DNA of 64,000 bases, from the NCBI RefSeq assembly GCF_002777965.1, contig NZ_NGVR01000030.1:62001-126000 (forward strand), written 5' to 3'. The translations under genes and the position numbers were made by a program. Shown one piece after another: positions 39,112 through 49,522 of this stretch. This stretch comes from Proteus columbae (lineage in GTDB: Bacteria; Pseudomonadota; Gammaproteobacteria; Enterobacterales; Enterobacteriaceae). Position 1 is the first letter of the stretch. Every line of letters begins with the position of its first letter. The notes under the pieces were generated by a model. The model did no database searches. It was not told where the DNA came from and worked only from the letters and a program-made list of their open reading frames with translations.

Positions 39112-39562
39112 CCGGTTTAATCGCAATCACTTGTAAGGTAATACCATCAATTGCAGTTACTGTTACCTTATCGCCAGCAAGTAATGGCGTGTCTGAATAA
39201 ACACGCCAACTGCCATCAGCTAATTTTACGCGACTAAAACCATTTTCAGTATCTGATAATAAAACAGCATGAACACCAATCAGTTGATGTGTTTTCTGAT
39301 TTAAGTTTTCAGCTTCTTTTGATAGTTTTCTGCGTTTAAGCCAAAGGTGCCAAAGTACAGCACTAATAACCGTTAATATCGCAAATAAAACACCTTGAAT
39401 AGGCCAGCTAATAGGCAATATCCATGTGATCAACGATACACATAGAGCCGCCATTCCTGACCATAAAAGGTATCCTGCTGTTCCTAACATTTCTGTAATT
39501 AACAGCAAGCCACCAAGACAAAGCCAGAAAAGTGCAGGTTGAGCACTAATCCATTCAATCAT
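39074..39562 (-). CDS. ybbJ: NfeD-like protein YbbJ
   Basis: The 162-aa protein has two to three N-terminal membrane segments and a C-terminal OB-fold-like NfeD domain (about 90-150). It pairs with the stomatin-like QmcA encoded 2 nt upstream; NfeD/stomatin pairs are a widely conserved membrane unit. In E. coli YbbJ and QmcA can rescue an FtsH/HtpX defect. Its end overlaps cueR on the other strand. Confidence 0.88.
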   Translation of the reverse strand: MIEWISAQPALFWLCLGGLLLITEMLGTAGYLLWSGMAALCVSLITWILPISWPIQGVLFAILTVISAVLWHLWLKRRKLSKEAENLNQKTHQLIGVHAVLLSDTENGFSRVKLADGSWRVYSDTPLLAGDKVTVTAIDGITLQVIAIKPAISGDDNTLTND

Positions 39563-39564
39563 AA

Positions 39565-40488
39565 TTAATTGCTCTTGTTGCCAGAGTCACTTTTTTGGGT
39601 ATTGAGTAATTCAGAAATACCGCCAATCGCACCCATGAGATTACTTGCTTCTAATGGCATCATAATAACTTTACTGTTATTAGCTGAACCAATTTGTGAC
39701 AGTGCATCAGTATATTTTTGAGCAACAAAGTAGTTGATTGCTTGCATATCACCTTTTGCAATGGCCTCAGATACCATTTGTGTTGCTTTAGCTTCTGCTT
39801 CTGCCGCACGTTCACGGGCTTCTGCTTGTAAGAATGCAGATTGACGCTCACCTTCAGCTTTCAGTATTTGTCCTTGTTTCTCACCTTCTGCTTTTAAGAT
39901 AGCGGCTTGACGAATACCTTCAGCTTCAAGAATGTCGGCACGTTTAGTACGTTCAGCTTTCATCTGTGCATTCATTGCAGAAATCAATTCTTTTGGTGGG
40001 CGAACATCACGAATTTCAATACGGGTAATTTTGATGCCCCAAGGGTTTGTTGCATCATCAACAATCAGTAAAAGGCGACTGTTGATTTGGTCACGCTGAG
40101 AAAGAATTTCATCAAGTTCCATTGAGCCTAACACTGTACGAATATTAGTGAGTGTTAAGTTAATAATTGCAAGTTCAAGGTTATTAACTTCATACGCGGC
40201 TTTTACAGGATCGATAACTTGAATAAAGCAGACTGCATCAATGCTGACGTTGGCGTTATCACGAGAAATGACTTCTTGAGATGGAATATCGAGTACTTGT
40301 TCCATCATATTGATACGGCGACCAATGCGATCAACAAATGGTACGAGAATTTGGAGTCCCGGAGTCAAAGTACGAGTATAACGACCAAAACGTTCGACAG
40401 TCCACTGATAACCTTGTGGAACGGTTTTAACACCGCATAAAACTAAAATAATAGCGAATAAGATGATAATACCAATGACTATTTCCAT
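39565..40488 (-). CDS. qmcA: Stomatin/prohibitin (SPFH) protein QmcA
   Basis: The 307-aa protein has an N-terminal membrane anchor (1-20), an SPFH domain (about 20-180: [27 protein letters not shown]) and an Ala/Glu-rich coiled segment with repeated AEG triplets (about 195-250). It forms inner-membrane microdomain-like assemblies associated with FtsH-HflKC. It is operonic with ybbJ as in E. coli. Confidence 0.93.
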   Translation of the reverse strand: MEIVIGIIILFAIILVLCGVKTVPQGYQWTVERFGRYTRTLTPGLQILVPFVDRIGRRINMMEQVLDIPSQEVISRDNANVSIDAVCFIQVIDPVKAAYEVNNLELAIINLTLTNIRTVLGSMELDEILSQRDQINSRLLLIVDDATNPWGIKITRIEIRDVRPPKELISAMNAQMKAERTKRADILEAEGIRQAAILKAEGEKQGQILKAEGERQSAFLQAEARERAAEAEAKATQMVSEAIAKGDMQAINYFVAQKYTDALSQIGSANNSKVIMMPLEASNLMGAIGGISELLNTQKSDSGNKSN

Positions 40489-40525
40489 ATACCTGTCCTA
40501 AGTCTGCTTTAATAAGAAAATAAAA

Positions 40526-41383
40526 TTAATAAAGTAAAGAATACACCATACGACGATATTTAGACGCCAAATTATCATTAGTACCTAAGGCTGATAGAAT
40601 ATCCATCAGGGTTTTCTTAACTTGCCCATCACCTGCATTTAGATCTTTTTTGATAAAGCTAAATAACAACTCTAACGCCTCTTCATTACGAGCAACTTCA
40701 TGTAATTTTAGTGCAAGTTGAATGGCAAGATCGGTATTTTCAGGTTGTTGATTAAAATCGTTCTGCAATTGTTGAATTTCAGGCGTATCAGCAGCCTGTT
40801 TTTGTAATTCAATTTGTGCTAATAAACTATGGTAGTAACTGTCTTGATCTTGTAATGGGATAGTAATTAACAGAGTTTGAGCTTCTTCACTTTTATTTAA
40901 AGAAATTAAAGCACCCGCTAGTGCAAGGGTAATTTCACTGTTTTTAGGTGCGAGTTGATGGGCTTCTTTAAGCAGAGGTAAAGCTTCCTCAGCTTTTCCT
41001 TCAGAAAGTAATTGTGCCGCTTGTGCCGCTTTCAATTCTTCTGGTTTTGGTAATACATTGGCTAATACTTGGCGAATTGCTTCTTCAGGTTGAGGACCTT
41101 GGAAACCATCAACAGGGCGACCTTCTTGTAAAATATAAACAGTTGGAATAGCGCGTAAACCAAATTGTGAGGCAATCATTTGTTCAACATCACAATCCAA
41201 TTTAGCCAAAATAAATTGATCAGCAAATTCGGCTGCCAGTTTATCTAATGTTGCGCCAAGCTCTGCACAATGAGGGCTACGTTCTGAATAGAAATACATC
41301 ATGACTGGTTTAGTCATGGATTGTTCTATAACTTGTTGAATATTTGATTCATTTACATCAACAATATGTGCAGTTGCTAACAT
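40526..41383 (-). CDS. cnoX: Thioredoxin-like chaperedoxin CnoX (YbbN)
   Basis: The 285-aa protein has an N-terminal thioredoxin fold (1-110), in which the CxxC site is reduced to SPHC, followed by TPR-like helical repeats (about 118-285). E. coli CnoX has SQHC at the same place and works as a chaperone that protects proteins under bleach stress and hands them to GroEL and DnaK. ATG 41383 (MLATAHIVD) after AGGGGC is chosen over the longer frame to 41440. Confidence 0.92.
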   Translation of the reverse strand: MLATAHIVDVNESNIQQVIEQSMTKPVMMYFYSERSPHCAELGATLDKLAAEFADQFILAKLDCDVEQMIASQFGLRAIPTVYILQEGRPVDGFQGPQPEEAIRQVLANVLPKPEELKAAQAAQLLSEGKAEEALPLLKEAHQLAPKNSEITLALAGALISLNKSEEAQTLLITIPLQDQDSYYHSLLAQIELQKQAADTPEIQQLQNDFNQQPENTDLAIQLALKLHEVARNEEALELLFSFIKKDLNAGDGQVKKTLMDILSALGTNDNLASKYRRMVYSLLY

Positions 41384-41467
41384 TAACTTGCCCCTTTTTG
41401 AGAGTTTTAAATATAGATGCGATTTATAACGCTTATTCATTAATAAGTAAGGGTGTTTTCTGAAAAA

Positions 41468-42253
41468 TCAAGCCTTGCCACTTTGGCGACTGAGAATAGC
41501 ATCCATTAAAGTATCAGGTAGAAAACGTTTTAGTATTCTGACAGCGTAAGTTAATAAGGTTACGGGATAACGTATCTTAGGTTTGGGGCTTTCTAAAGCA
41601 TGAATAAGCTTTTTCACGACATCTTCAGGCGTTAATGTGAAACGACTCGCAATCCCCGGATTTTTTACAGGTTTATCTTTTTCGGCTTGAGCGACATTCT
41701 CAGTGAAACAAGTTCGTATTGGGCCAGGCTCTATTAAACTCACTTTAACACCAGTATGCGCTATTTCCATTCTTAGCGCATCAGACCATGCTTCTACTGC
41801 ATATTTACTGGCGGCGTAAGCGCCTCGACCGGGTGTTGAGATAACTCCCATTACAGAGCTAGTTTGAATGATCCTTCCTTCACCATGAGGTAACATTACC
41901 GGTAGAAGCAATGTAGTAAGCTGATGTAAACCAAAAAAGTTAGTAGAAAACTGTTTTTCCATTTGTGAGCGAGTGATGGCATCTAATGGGCCATAAACAC
42001 CAAACCCGCCATTATTAAATAATCCATATAAACGACCGTCTGTTAGACGAATAACTTCTAGTGCTGCATTTTCAACACTTTTTGGATCATCAAGATCAAG
42101 ATAAATAGGTTCTAATCCCAGCGTTTCCATGCGTTCAAGGTCTTCACCTTTACGACAAGCAGCAAGGACTCGATAACCTCTTTTCTTTAGTGCTTTTGCG
42201 GCACAGAGTCCTATTCCACTGGAACTTCCTGTAATCAATACCGTTTTTTGCAT
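41468..42253 (-). CDS. ybbO: SDR-family oxidoreductase YbbO
   Basis: The 261-aa classical short-chain dehydrogenase has TGSSSGIGLCAA (NADP-binding loop), NNGGFG (the NNAG equivalent) and the catalytic Ser...YAASKYAVEAW. E. coli YbbO is an NADP-dependent aldehyde reductase. Its place between cnoX and tesA is conserved. Confidence 0.9.
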   Translation of the reverse strand: MQKTVLITGSSSGIGLCAAKALKKRGYRVLAACRKGEDLERMETLGLEPIYLDLDDPKSVENAALEVIRLTDGRLYGLFNNGGFGVYGPLDAITRSQMEKQFSTNFFGLHQLTTLLLPVMLPHGEGRIIQTSSVMGVISTPGRGAYAASKYAVEAWSDALRMEIAHTGVKVSLIEPGPIRTCFTENVAQAEKDKPVKNPGIASRFTLTPEDVVKKLIHALESPKPKIRYPVTLLTYAVRILKRFLPDTLMDAILSRQSGKA

Positions 42254-42303
42254 AATTTTACAATTAATCTCGTTTAATCTACGTCAACTACTGTCAGAAT
42301 AGT

Positions 42304-42933
42304 CTAACGTGTTAAGTAAGGGGATAATGTTTCATCCATCCACTGCGCAATAAAAGGCTGAGCATCTTCATTGGGGTGTATGCTGTCATTTTGCATCCAC
42401 TCAGGCTTATCAGCAATTTGCTCCATATAAAAAGGAAGTAGAGGAAGCGCATTGTCTTCAGCGAGTTTTGGATAGATCGCTGAAAATGATTGTGTATAAC
42501 GTTTGCCGTAATTAGGTGAAATCATTATTTGCATAAAAAGTGGCGTTGCACCGGCATTTTTTACTTGTGTAATGATGTTTTGTAATGCTTCCTTTGTTTG
42601 TGCAACAGGGTATCCCTGTAAGCCATCATTTGCACCTAATTCAATTAAAACCCAACGTGGTTGATGCTGTTTTAATAAATCAGAAAGCCTATTTTGCCCC
42701 TGAAAGGCCGTTTCACCACTAATGCTTGCATTAACAACATTAATTTCAGGGTAGGTTGTTTTCCATTTATCAGCAAGGCGTTGTGGCCATGCACTTTCAA
42801 TCGGAAGACGATATCCTGCACTCAAGCTGTCACCAAAGATTAAAAAGGTATCAGCAGCAATTGCCTTAAAGCTAAACATCATCATAACGATAAGGAAAAA
42901 TGTATGTCGACGGAAAAGGTTCTTGAAGTTCAT
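42304..42933 (-). CDS. tesA: Multifunctional acyl-CoA thioesterase I/lysophospholipase L1
   Basis: The 209-aa SGNH hydrolase has a signal peptide (1-27, ending FKAIAADT), block I GDSLSAGY with the nucleophile Ser, the Gly/Asn oxyanion residues (SGETAF, LGANDG) and the catalytic DSIHPN. It is periplasmic and hydrolyses thioesters, lysophospholipids and some peptides esters. Its start overlaps the divergent ybbA start by 30 bp, so the promoters lie inside the opposite genes. Confidence 0.94.
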   Translation of the reverse strand: MNFKNLFRRHTFFLIVMMMFSFKAIAADTFLIFGDSLSAGYRLPIESAWPQRLADKWKTTYPEINVVNASISGETAFQGQNRLSDLLKQHQPRWVLIELGANDGLQGYPVAQTKEALQNIITQVKNAGATPLFMQIMISPNYGKRYTQSFSAIYPKLAEDNALPLLPFYMEQIADKPEWMQNDSIHPNEDAQPFIAQWMDETLSPYLTR

Positions 42934-43590
42934 CAGTTAACCAAACAAGTAGGACAAGGTGATAGTCAGATCTCTATATTGCAGGGTGTTGAGTTAGTTG
43001 TCGAGCCTGCACAAACAATTGCGTTAATTGGTGAGTCAGGATCGGGTAAATCGACCCTGCTAGGGATCATCGCTGGATTAGATGATGGCAGCTCTGGCAG
43101 TGTGCATTTAATGGGAGAAGATCTCACAATAATGAATGAAGAAGAACGTGCCCTGCTGCGAGCCCAACATGTTGGGTTTGTTTTTCAATCATTTATGTTG
43201 ATCCCAACATTGAATGCACTCGAAAATGTGCAGTTGCCCGCATTATTAAAAGGCGAGTCAGAAAAGCACAGTCATGCGCGTGCAGTTGATTTACTTAAGC
43301 TGTTAGGATTAGGCGAACGTTTATACCATATGCCAGCACAACTTTCTGGTGGTGAGCAACAACGCGTTGCATTAGCAAGAGCATTTTGTACTCAGCCAGC
43401 TATTCTTTTTGCTGATGAGCCAACAGGGAATCTTGATCGTAAAACGGGCGATAAGATTGCTGACTTGCTGTTCTCTCTTAACCGAGATTATGCAACAACA
43501 TTGATTTTAGTGACTCATGATAATGAGCTGGCAGCTCGTTGCCAAAGACGATTACGATTAGTAGATGGACAACTTAAGGAGGAGTCATGA
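42904..43590 (+). CDS. ybbA: ABC transporter ATP-binding protein YbbA
   Basis: The 228-aa LolD/MacB-type ATPase has Walker A GESGSGKST, the Q-loop, signature LSGGEQQR and Walker B ILFADEPTGNLD. It overlaps ybbP by 4 nt (ATGA), so the two are translationally coupled into one transporter. The export substrate is not established; proximity to tesA is conserved and may hint at lipid-related work. Confidence 0.92.
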   Translation: MSTEKVLEVHQLTKQVGQGDSQISILQGVELVVEPAQTIALIGESGSGKSTLLGIIAGLDDGSSGSVHLMGEDLTIMNEEERALLRAQHVGFVFQSFMLIPTLNALENVQLPALLKGESEKHSHARAVDLLKLLGLGERLYHMPAQLSGGEQQRVALARAFCTQPAILFADEPTGNLDRKTGDKIADLLFSLNRDYATTLILVTHDNELAARCQRRLRLVDGQLKEES

Positions 43591-46028
43591 TTTGGCGTTG
43601 GTTTTGGCGTGAATGGCGTTCTCCTGCACTATTAATTGTTTGGCTTTCTTTAGCGCTAGCGGTTGCTTGTGTGCTTGCTTTAGGGCGTATAGGTGATCGC
43701 ATTGATAAAAGCATATATGCTCAAAGTCGTGATTTAATTGCTGGCGATTTAGTCTTACGTGCATCTTATCCCGTTGATGAAATCTGGCTTACAGAGGCGA
43801 AGAAAGAAGGGTTAACTCTCAGTCGCCAAATGCAATTTACCACGATGACTTATGCCCCTGAAGGCGATACACCACAGCTTGCATTGGTGAAAGCCGCAGA
43901 TAATTTATATCCACTGTATGGTGAGTTAGAAACAGAGCCAGCAGGGTTAAAACCTGAAAAAGGCACTGCACTTGTTGGTGCCAGATTACTGGAATTACTT
44001 GATATAAAAGTTGGCGATAAAATTGATGTAGGTGATGCCTCATTTACTATTAGCGGTGTATTAATTCAAGAGCCAGACAGCGGGTTTAATCCTTTTCAAA
44101 TCGCACCCCGTATTTTAATTAATCTTGATGATGTTGAAGCAACTGGAGCGGTGCAACCCGGAAGCCGCCTGACTTATCGCTATATGTTTGCAGGTAATGA
44201 GTCCGTAATTGATAGTTATCAGCAACGCTTTGACCCACTATTAAAACCCGATCAGCGTTGGAATAGTTTAAAACAAGATAGTGGAGCACTTTCACAATCA
44301 ATGGAGCGTGCGAAAAACTTTCTTTTACTTTCAGCACTATTAACGCTATTGCTTGCTATATCGGCAGTTGCCGTTTCAATGGCTCATTATTGCCGTAGTC
44401 GTCATACCTTAATTGCGGTATTAAAAACGTTAGGTGCAGATAAACGTGCATTGAGAAAGTGGATTGTTGGGCAATGGGGCGTGATCCTCATTGGCGCAAT
44501 TGTTGTTGGTTCATTAGTTGGACTTGTTTTTGAGGCAATACTGCTACAAATTTTAGCGCCAGTCTTACCTAAAAGTTTGCCTGAGGCGAGCTTTTTGCCA
44601 TGGATATGGTCTGTGGGCTCTTTACTGTTAATTGCTTTATTAACAGGATTAAGGCCTTACTATCAATTAATGGCAACACAACCGTCCCGAGTATTAAGAA
44701 GTGATACTACGGCACCTATATGGCCTCTACGTTATTATTTACCAATAGTGGGCTTAATTATTGTTGGTGCTTTAACGCTTTTTGCAGGAACTGGCGTCTT
44801 ACTCTGGTCAATTCTATTGGGTGTTGTTGTTATTGCTTTTTTACTTGGAATAATTGGTTGGTTAGGATTATGGGTATTAAAGCAATTTAAATTCCGCCAA
44901 CTCAGTGCGCGTTTAGCAGTAACTCGTTTATTACGACAACCTTTTCAAACGATGACTCAGCTTGCTGCCTTCGCTCTTTCATTTATGTTGTTAACGCTTT
45001 TAGTCCTTATTCAAGGTGATTTACTCGAAAAATGGCAAAAACAATTACCAGAAGATAGCCCTAACTATTTTCTAATCAATATGTCTGCACCTCAAGTTCA
45101 AGAAATTAATATCTTATTGGCACAATATCAGGTTGAACCTACGGATGCATTCCCTGTGGTATTAGCGCGTTTAACACAGATTAATGAGCATAACGCCAAA
45201 GAGTGGGCTGATAAACGTGATGCTGGCAACAACACGGTTCGTCGTGAGCTTAACTTAACGTGGCACAATGAATTACCTAAAGATAACGTCATTGTTGAAG
45301 GAACTTGGCCACCTGTCGGTAATGGTGTTTCTCTTGATCAAGGCGTTGCAGAGCAACTCGAAATTAAATTGGGTGATGAATTAACTTTTGTTGGTGATAC
45401 TCGTGAATTTAAGTCCATTGTTACTAGTATTCGTCATGTAGATTGGGAAAATATGCGTCCTAATTTCTTCTTTATCTTCTCTGAAGAAGGGTTAAGTAAT
45501 CAGCCAGAAAAATGGATGAGTAGCTTTTATTACAATGGTGAAGGCGCGTTAATTACGGCGCTTAATCGGCAATTTCCAACTGTAAGTGTGTTAGATACTG
45601 GTGCATTAATTCAGCAAGTTCAACAAATCTTACAGCAAGTTAGTCGAGCATTAGAGATTATGGTTGGATTGGTAATGATCTGTGGTGCGTTATTGTTAGT
45701 TGCTCAAATTCAGGTAGGAATGACGCAACGACGCATTGAGCTGGTGGTGTATCGAACATTAGGCGCAGGTAAATCATTATTACGACGAACTCTTTGGGCT
45801 GAATTTGCATTATTAGGTTTAATGGCAGGATTAGCTGCGGCGATTGGCGCTGAGGTCGCATTAAGCTTATTACAAATATCGGTGTTTAATTTCCCTTGGC
45901 AACCGCAATGGGGAATGTGGATCACCGTACCTATTGTTGCGGCATTATTGCTTTCATTGTGTGGCAGTATATTAGGTGTCAGGCTGTTGCAAGATAAAGG
46001 GCAATATCGGCGCATTCAAGGCGAATAG
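43587..46028 (+). CDS. ybbP: FtsX-like ABC transporter permease YbbP
   Basis: The 813-aa protein has an N-terminal helix, a large extracytoplasmic MacB-type domain (about 45-235), a group of helices near 245-480, a second periplasmic domain and a final three-helix FtsX module (about 690-800). It partners YbbA. Ten helices and this arrangement match E. coli YbbP (804 aa). A bidirectional terminator follows. Confidence 0.92.
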   Translation: MIWRWFWREWRSPALLIVWLSLALAVACVLALGRIGDRIDKSIYAQSRDLIAGDLVLRASYPVDEIWLTEAKKEGLTLSRQMQFTTMTYAPEGDTPQLALVKAADNLYPLYGELETEPAGLKPEKGTALVGARLLELLDIKVGDKIDVGDASFTISGVLIQEPDSGFNPFQIAPRILINLDDVEATGAVQPGSRLTYRYMFAGNESVIDSYQQRFDPLLKPDQRWNSLKQDSGALSQSMERAKNFLLLSALLTLLLAISAVAVSMAHYCRSRHTLIAVLKTLGADKRALRKWIVGQWGVILIGAIVVGSLVGLVFEAILLQILAPVLPKSLPEASFLPWIWSVGSLLLIALLTGLRPYYQLMATQPSRVLRSDTTAPIWPLRYYLPIVGLIIVGALTLFAGTGVLLWSILLGVVVIAFLLGIIGWLGLWVLKQFKFRQLSARLAVTRLLRQPFQTMTQLAAFALSFMLLTLLVLIQGDLLEKWQKQLPEDSPNYFLINMSAPQVQEINILLAQYQVEPTDAFPVVLARLTQINEHNAKEWADKRDAGNNTVRRELNLTWHNELPKDNVIVEGTWPPVGNGVSLDQGVAEQLEIKLGDELTFVGDTREFKSIVTSIRHVDWENMRPNFFFIFSEEGLSNQPEKWMSSFYYNGEGALITALNRQFPTVSVLDTGALIQQVQQILQQVSRALEIMVGLVMICGALLLVAQIQVGMTQRRIELVVYRTLGAGKSLLRRTLWAEFALLGLMAGLAAAIGAEVALSLLQISVFNFPWQPQWGMWITVPIVAALLLSLCGSILGVRLLQDKGQYRRIQGE

Positions 46029-46063
46029 TTGGAATAAATAAGGCTTATAAATAGAGTTAAATA

Positions 46064-46096
46064 AAATGCTGATGTGATTAAACATCAGCATTTTTT
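46064..46096. terminator. Terminator between ybbP and ornithine decarboxylase
   Basis: AAATGCTGATGT (46064-46075)/ACATCAGCATTT (46082-46093): 12-bp perfect stem with a T-run on both strands, serving the convergent genes. Confidence 0.9.
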
Positions 46097-46115
46097 ATGG
46101 GGAAAGATAAGACAG

Positions 46116-48278
46116 TTATTCTTTTATAACATAAGCATAAATTCGCTTACTGCCATCATTTTCATCATAAATATAAACCCCTTGAAGTTCAGTTGAAAAG
46201 CCTGGAAGCTGATTAATAGTGACTTCAAGTGCCTGAAAATAATGTAAAACAGCACCATCCCAAATTTCACCAGGTACAGCACATAAAACACCCGGCGGAT
46301 AAGGTAATGCACCTTCAGCGGCAATTCGGCCTGCTAATTTATTTAAAGGTAACAATTCAACATTACCACGAACAAACTCAATATTAGCTTGTTGCGGACT
46401 TAGTGCTCGCTTAGGGAAGTGATTTTTTCTAAACATCTGTTTTTGCAGTAACTTGATATTGTATCTGACACAAATATTATGCATTTCCTGACAGAGCTGG
46501 CGCAATGTATAACCCTGATAACGAGATGGATAACGACGACAAACGGAAGGCAATATTTGTTCTAATGGCACATCTTCAACTAAGTGTTTTTCAAATTGAA
46601 CAATCAAAGAGATTAAGCGATCAAACTTCGCTTGATGCTCTGCAGGAGTCAGCAAAAATAAGATTGAATTGAGGTCGCTTTTTTCAGGAATAACACCGTG
46701 CTCACGTAGATAATTTGCCAAAATAGATGCAGGCACACCAAAAGATTCATATTCCCCTGTATGAGGATCTATTCCCGGCGTTGTAAGCATTAATTTGCAA
46801 GGATCAACAAAGTATTGATTAGTGGCATAACCTTCAAATGAGTGCCAATTATCATTAGGAATAAAATTGAAAAAACGCTGATCGTGAGCGATTTCATCTG
46901 TGTCATGATCTTGCCAAGCAAGTCCATCAACTACTTCAGGAATAAATGGCTTAATAAACTGGCACTGCTTTAGTAATAATTTACGAGCTTCAATGCCTTG
47001 TTTTACGCAACTCATCCACATTGCTTCGCCACTTTTACCAGAATGCATTTTTGCATTGACATCAAGAGCTGCAAAAAGGGGATAGAATGGGCTGGTGGAT
47101 GCATGCATCATAAAAGCATTATTCATACGTTTATGATTAACATAACGTGATTGCCCTTTAAGGTGAGCATCTTTTTTATGTATCTGTGAGGTTTGTGAAA
47201 ACCCCGCCAATTGCTTATGAACTGATTGAGTGACAAGAATACCGGGATCGTCTTCATTAAGCGTTAGTAACAAAGGCGAACACTGTTTCATCATTGGAAT
47301 AAATTGTTCATAACCCACCCATGCAGAATCAAATAAAATGTAATCACAAAGATGACCAATTTTATCGACCACTTGCCTTGCGTTGTAAATCGTACCGTCA
47401 TAAGTGCCTAGTTGAATAACCGCTAAACGGAATGGGCGTTTATCGAATTGGCGTTCTGGTGCAATTTCTGCAATTTGTTTGCGCAAATAGTGCTCTTCAA
47501 AGCAATGAGCATCAATACCACCAATAAAGCCAAAAGGATTGCGAGCCGTCTCTAAATAAACAGGTGTTGCTCCTGCTTGAATTAGTGCGCCATGATGATT
47601 GGATTTATGGTTGTTTCTATCAAATAGCACTAAGTCATTTGGCGCCAATAAGGCATTTAAGGCAACTTTATTAGAAGAGGATGTTCCATTTAAAACAAAA
47701 TAGGTTTTATCGGCATTAAACACTTGCGCTGCAAAAGTTTGGGCATCATAAGGCGCACCTTCATGAATAAGCAAATCACCCATTTCCACATCAGCATTAC
47801 AGAGATCAGAGCGAAATAGATTTTCACCAAAATATTGATAAAATTGTTCGCCAACAGGATGGCGACGGAAAAACTCTCCACCTTGATGACCAGGGCAATC
47901 AAAAGCGACGTTTTTTTCGGCAACATAATTCACTAAGCGTGAAAAAAATGGTGTGGTCAGACTCTCTTCATATTGCTGTGCTGCTTTATTAATTAACGTA
48001 CTATTTTTTTGATGTGCACTTTTATCCGTAATCACAATCCCTGAAACCTGATTAAGCAATTCAGCACTGATTGCATCATTGAGATTAACTGCAATAAATA
48101 CGGGTAGTTGAAAGCCTGTTTGATGAATGCGATCTAATTCACCAGACTCAATATCTGACAATGACAACACTACTGCTGATACTTGCGTTAAATTTGCATC
48201 AACAATATCAACAATCGGACGTTCACAATAAAAATAGTGTGAAAGAGTAGGGTGACACGCCAACTTCATTTTTTTCAT
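46116..48278 (-). CDS. speF: Ornithine decarboxylase (SpeF/SpeC type)
   Basis: The 720-aa protein belongs to the PLP-dependent fold-I ornithine/lysine/arginine decarboxylases: a short response-regulator-like wing (1-110), PLP-domain motifs FDCPGHQGGEFF and NGTSSSNKV, and the PLP lysine in TQSVHKQLAGFSQTS. Internal segments are nearer E. coli SpeF than SpeC. It converts ornithine to putrescine. The start at 48278 follows GCGAG; a frame to 48317 adds 13 residues. No putrescine-ornithine antiporter gene (potE) and no SpeFL-like leader is visible within 140 nt upstream, so the inducible acid-response arrangement is not evident. The speF/speC choice is uncertain. Confidence 0.85.
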   Translation of the reverse strand: MKKMKLACHPTLSHYFYCERPIVDIVDANLTQVSAVVLSLSDIESGELDRIHQTGFQLPVFIAVNLNDAISAELLNQVSGIVITDKSAHQKNSTLINKAAQQYEESLTTPFFSRLVNYVAEKNVAFDCPGHQGGEFFRRHPVGEQFYQYFGENLFRSDLCNADVEMGDLLIHEGAPYDAQTFAAQVFNADKTYFVLNGTSSSNKVALNALLAPNDLVLFDRNNHKSNHHGALIQAGATPVYLETARNPFGFIGGIDAHCFEEHYLRKQIAEIAPERQFDKRPFRLAVIQLGTYDGTIYNARQVVDKIGHLCDYILFDSAWVGYEQFIPMMKQCSPLLLTLNEDDPGILVTQSVHKQLAGFSQTSQIHKKDAHLKGQSRYVNHKRMNNAFMMHASTSPFYPLFAALDVNAKMHSGKSGEAMWMSCVKQGIEARKLLLKQCQFIKPFIPEVVDGLAWQDHDTDEIAHDQRFFNFIPNDNWHSFEGYATNQYFVDPCKLMLTTPGIDPHTGEYESFGVPASILANYLREHGVIPEKSDLNSILFLLTPAEHQAKFDRLISLIVQFEKHLVEDVPLEQILPSVCRRYPSRYQGYTLRQLCQEMHNICVRYNIKLLQKQMFRKNHFPKRALSPQQANIEFVRGNVELLPLNKLAGRIAAEGALPYPPGVLCAVPGEIWDGAVLHYFQALEVTINQLPGFSTELQGVYIYDENDGSKRIYAYVIKE

Positions 48279-48364
48279 TATACTCGCGTTGTTATCAATA
48301 GAAGAATTGGCGAACAATATACTTGGTTGTGAATGTGATTGAAATAAATTAAAAGATAATTAAG

Positions 48365-48395
48365 GTGATTTATGCATTTGAAGTGCATAAATCAC
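48365..48395 (-). terminator. Hairpin downstream of the YnaI-like channel gene, distal
   Basis: GTGATTTATGCA (48365-48376)/TGCATAAATCAC (48384-48395): 12-bp perfect stem, 7-nt loop, the second of two tandem hairpins after the channel stop. Confidence 0.6.
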
Positions 48396-48413
48396 TATTT
48401 TAATGCGTGAGTG

Positions 48414-48449
48414 AATGGATAAGTCTATGAGGGAATAAACTTATCCATT
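48414..48449 (-). terminator. Hairpin downstream of the YnaI-like channel gene, proximal
   Basis: AATGGATAAGT (48414-48424)/ACTTATCCATT (48439-48449): 11-bp perfect stem, 14-nt loop, 6 nt after the stop. The U-run is weak, so the tandem pair may work together. Confidence 0.6.
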
Positions 48450-48454
48450 TTCTA

Positions 48455-49480
48455 TTATTGGGTAATTGGAGAGGTTTTTTCGACATAAAGCGTTTGAGAT
48501 GGAAAGGCAAAATCAGCTCCATGTTTATGCACAATCTCAATTATCTTTAAATAGACTTCTTGCTGCGCTTCAAGCCACTGTGCCCATACGGTTGTTTTAG
48601 TAAAACAATACACCATGATATTGAGTGAAGAGTCTGCAAATTGGTTAAAATAGACCAATAACGTTTGCTGCGTATCGATTTTGTCATTTTGCATTAGCAT
48701 GGTACGAATATCTTCGACGATAACACCAATTTTATCTGAATCTTCATAACGTAAGCCAATTTCAGATTGGATACGTCTATTCGTCATTCTTCCTGGGTTT
48801 TCCACACTAATTGAGGAAAAAATAGAGTTGGGAATATAAAGTGGTCGATGATCAAAAGTAATGATTTTGGTAATACGCCAGCCAATTTCGACTACTGTAC
48901 CTTCAATATTACGGTCGGGAGAACGTACCCAATCACCAATATTAAAAGGACGATCGAAATAGAGCATGACACCAGAGAAAAGATTGCTTAATACATCTTT
49001 ACTTGCCATGCCAATGGCGATACCACCTAATCCTCCAAATGTCATTAAGCCGGATAAGCTCATACCAAAATGCTCACCGAACAATAAAATAATAATGACA
49101 AATAGAGTGATTTTGAATATGCGAGAAATAATACGCGCAGAAGTAGGATCACTGCCTTTTTTAATTTGAGCTTGTTCTAGTTGGTTAATCAGTAAGAAAA
49201 ACTTTCTCATTAAAATTAATGCAATGCCGACGTAAGTAAAGAAATTAATCATCCTAAAAGAGATAAAATGGAGATTAAAATCAACGACAGCCATTTCACA
49301 ATATTGGCTTAAGATAATCACTAAACTACATAGGAAAATGGCTTGGCTAATATGAATAATAATATTTCGACGACGTTTTTTCTTTTTGTCATGAAAAAGA
49401 GATACGACGACAAAACCCACAAAACAGGCTAAAGCAATCCCTATACCTATTGAGTATTTTATTATTAATGCATCATTCAT
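48455..49480 (-). CDS. MscS-family mechanosensitive channel, YnaI-like
   Basis: The 341-aa protein has about five membrane helices, the last being the pore-lining MscS helix ([20 protein letters not shown]), then the beta domain ([20 protein letters not shown], with the family Gly/Glu pattern) and a C-terminal alpha/beta domain. Length and five-helix layout fit E. coli YnaI (343 aa) rather than MscS (286). It releases solutes upon membrane tension after osmotic downshock. Confidence 0.85.
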   Translation of the reverse strand: MNDALIIKYSIGIGIALACFVGFVVVSLFHDKKKKRRRNIIIHISQAIFLCSLVIILSQYCEMAVVDFNLHFISFRMINFFTYVGIALILMRKFFLLINQLEQAQIKKGSDPTSARIISRIFKITLFVIIILLFGEHFGMSLSGLMTFGGLGGIAIGMASKDVLSNLFSGVMLYFDRPFNIGDWVRSPDRNIEGTVVEIGWRITKIITFDHRPLYIPNSIFSSISVENPGRMTNRRIQSEIGLRYEDSDKIGVIVEDIRTMLMQNDKIDTQQTLLVYFNQFADSSLNIMVYCFTKTTVWAQWLEAQQEVYLKIIEIVHKHGADFAFPSQTLYVEKTSPITQ

Positions 49481-49522
49481 CAGCTTAACATCTCCTTCGA
49501 AAGTGCTTTTATATAGGTTTAA

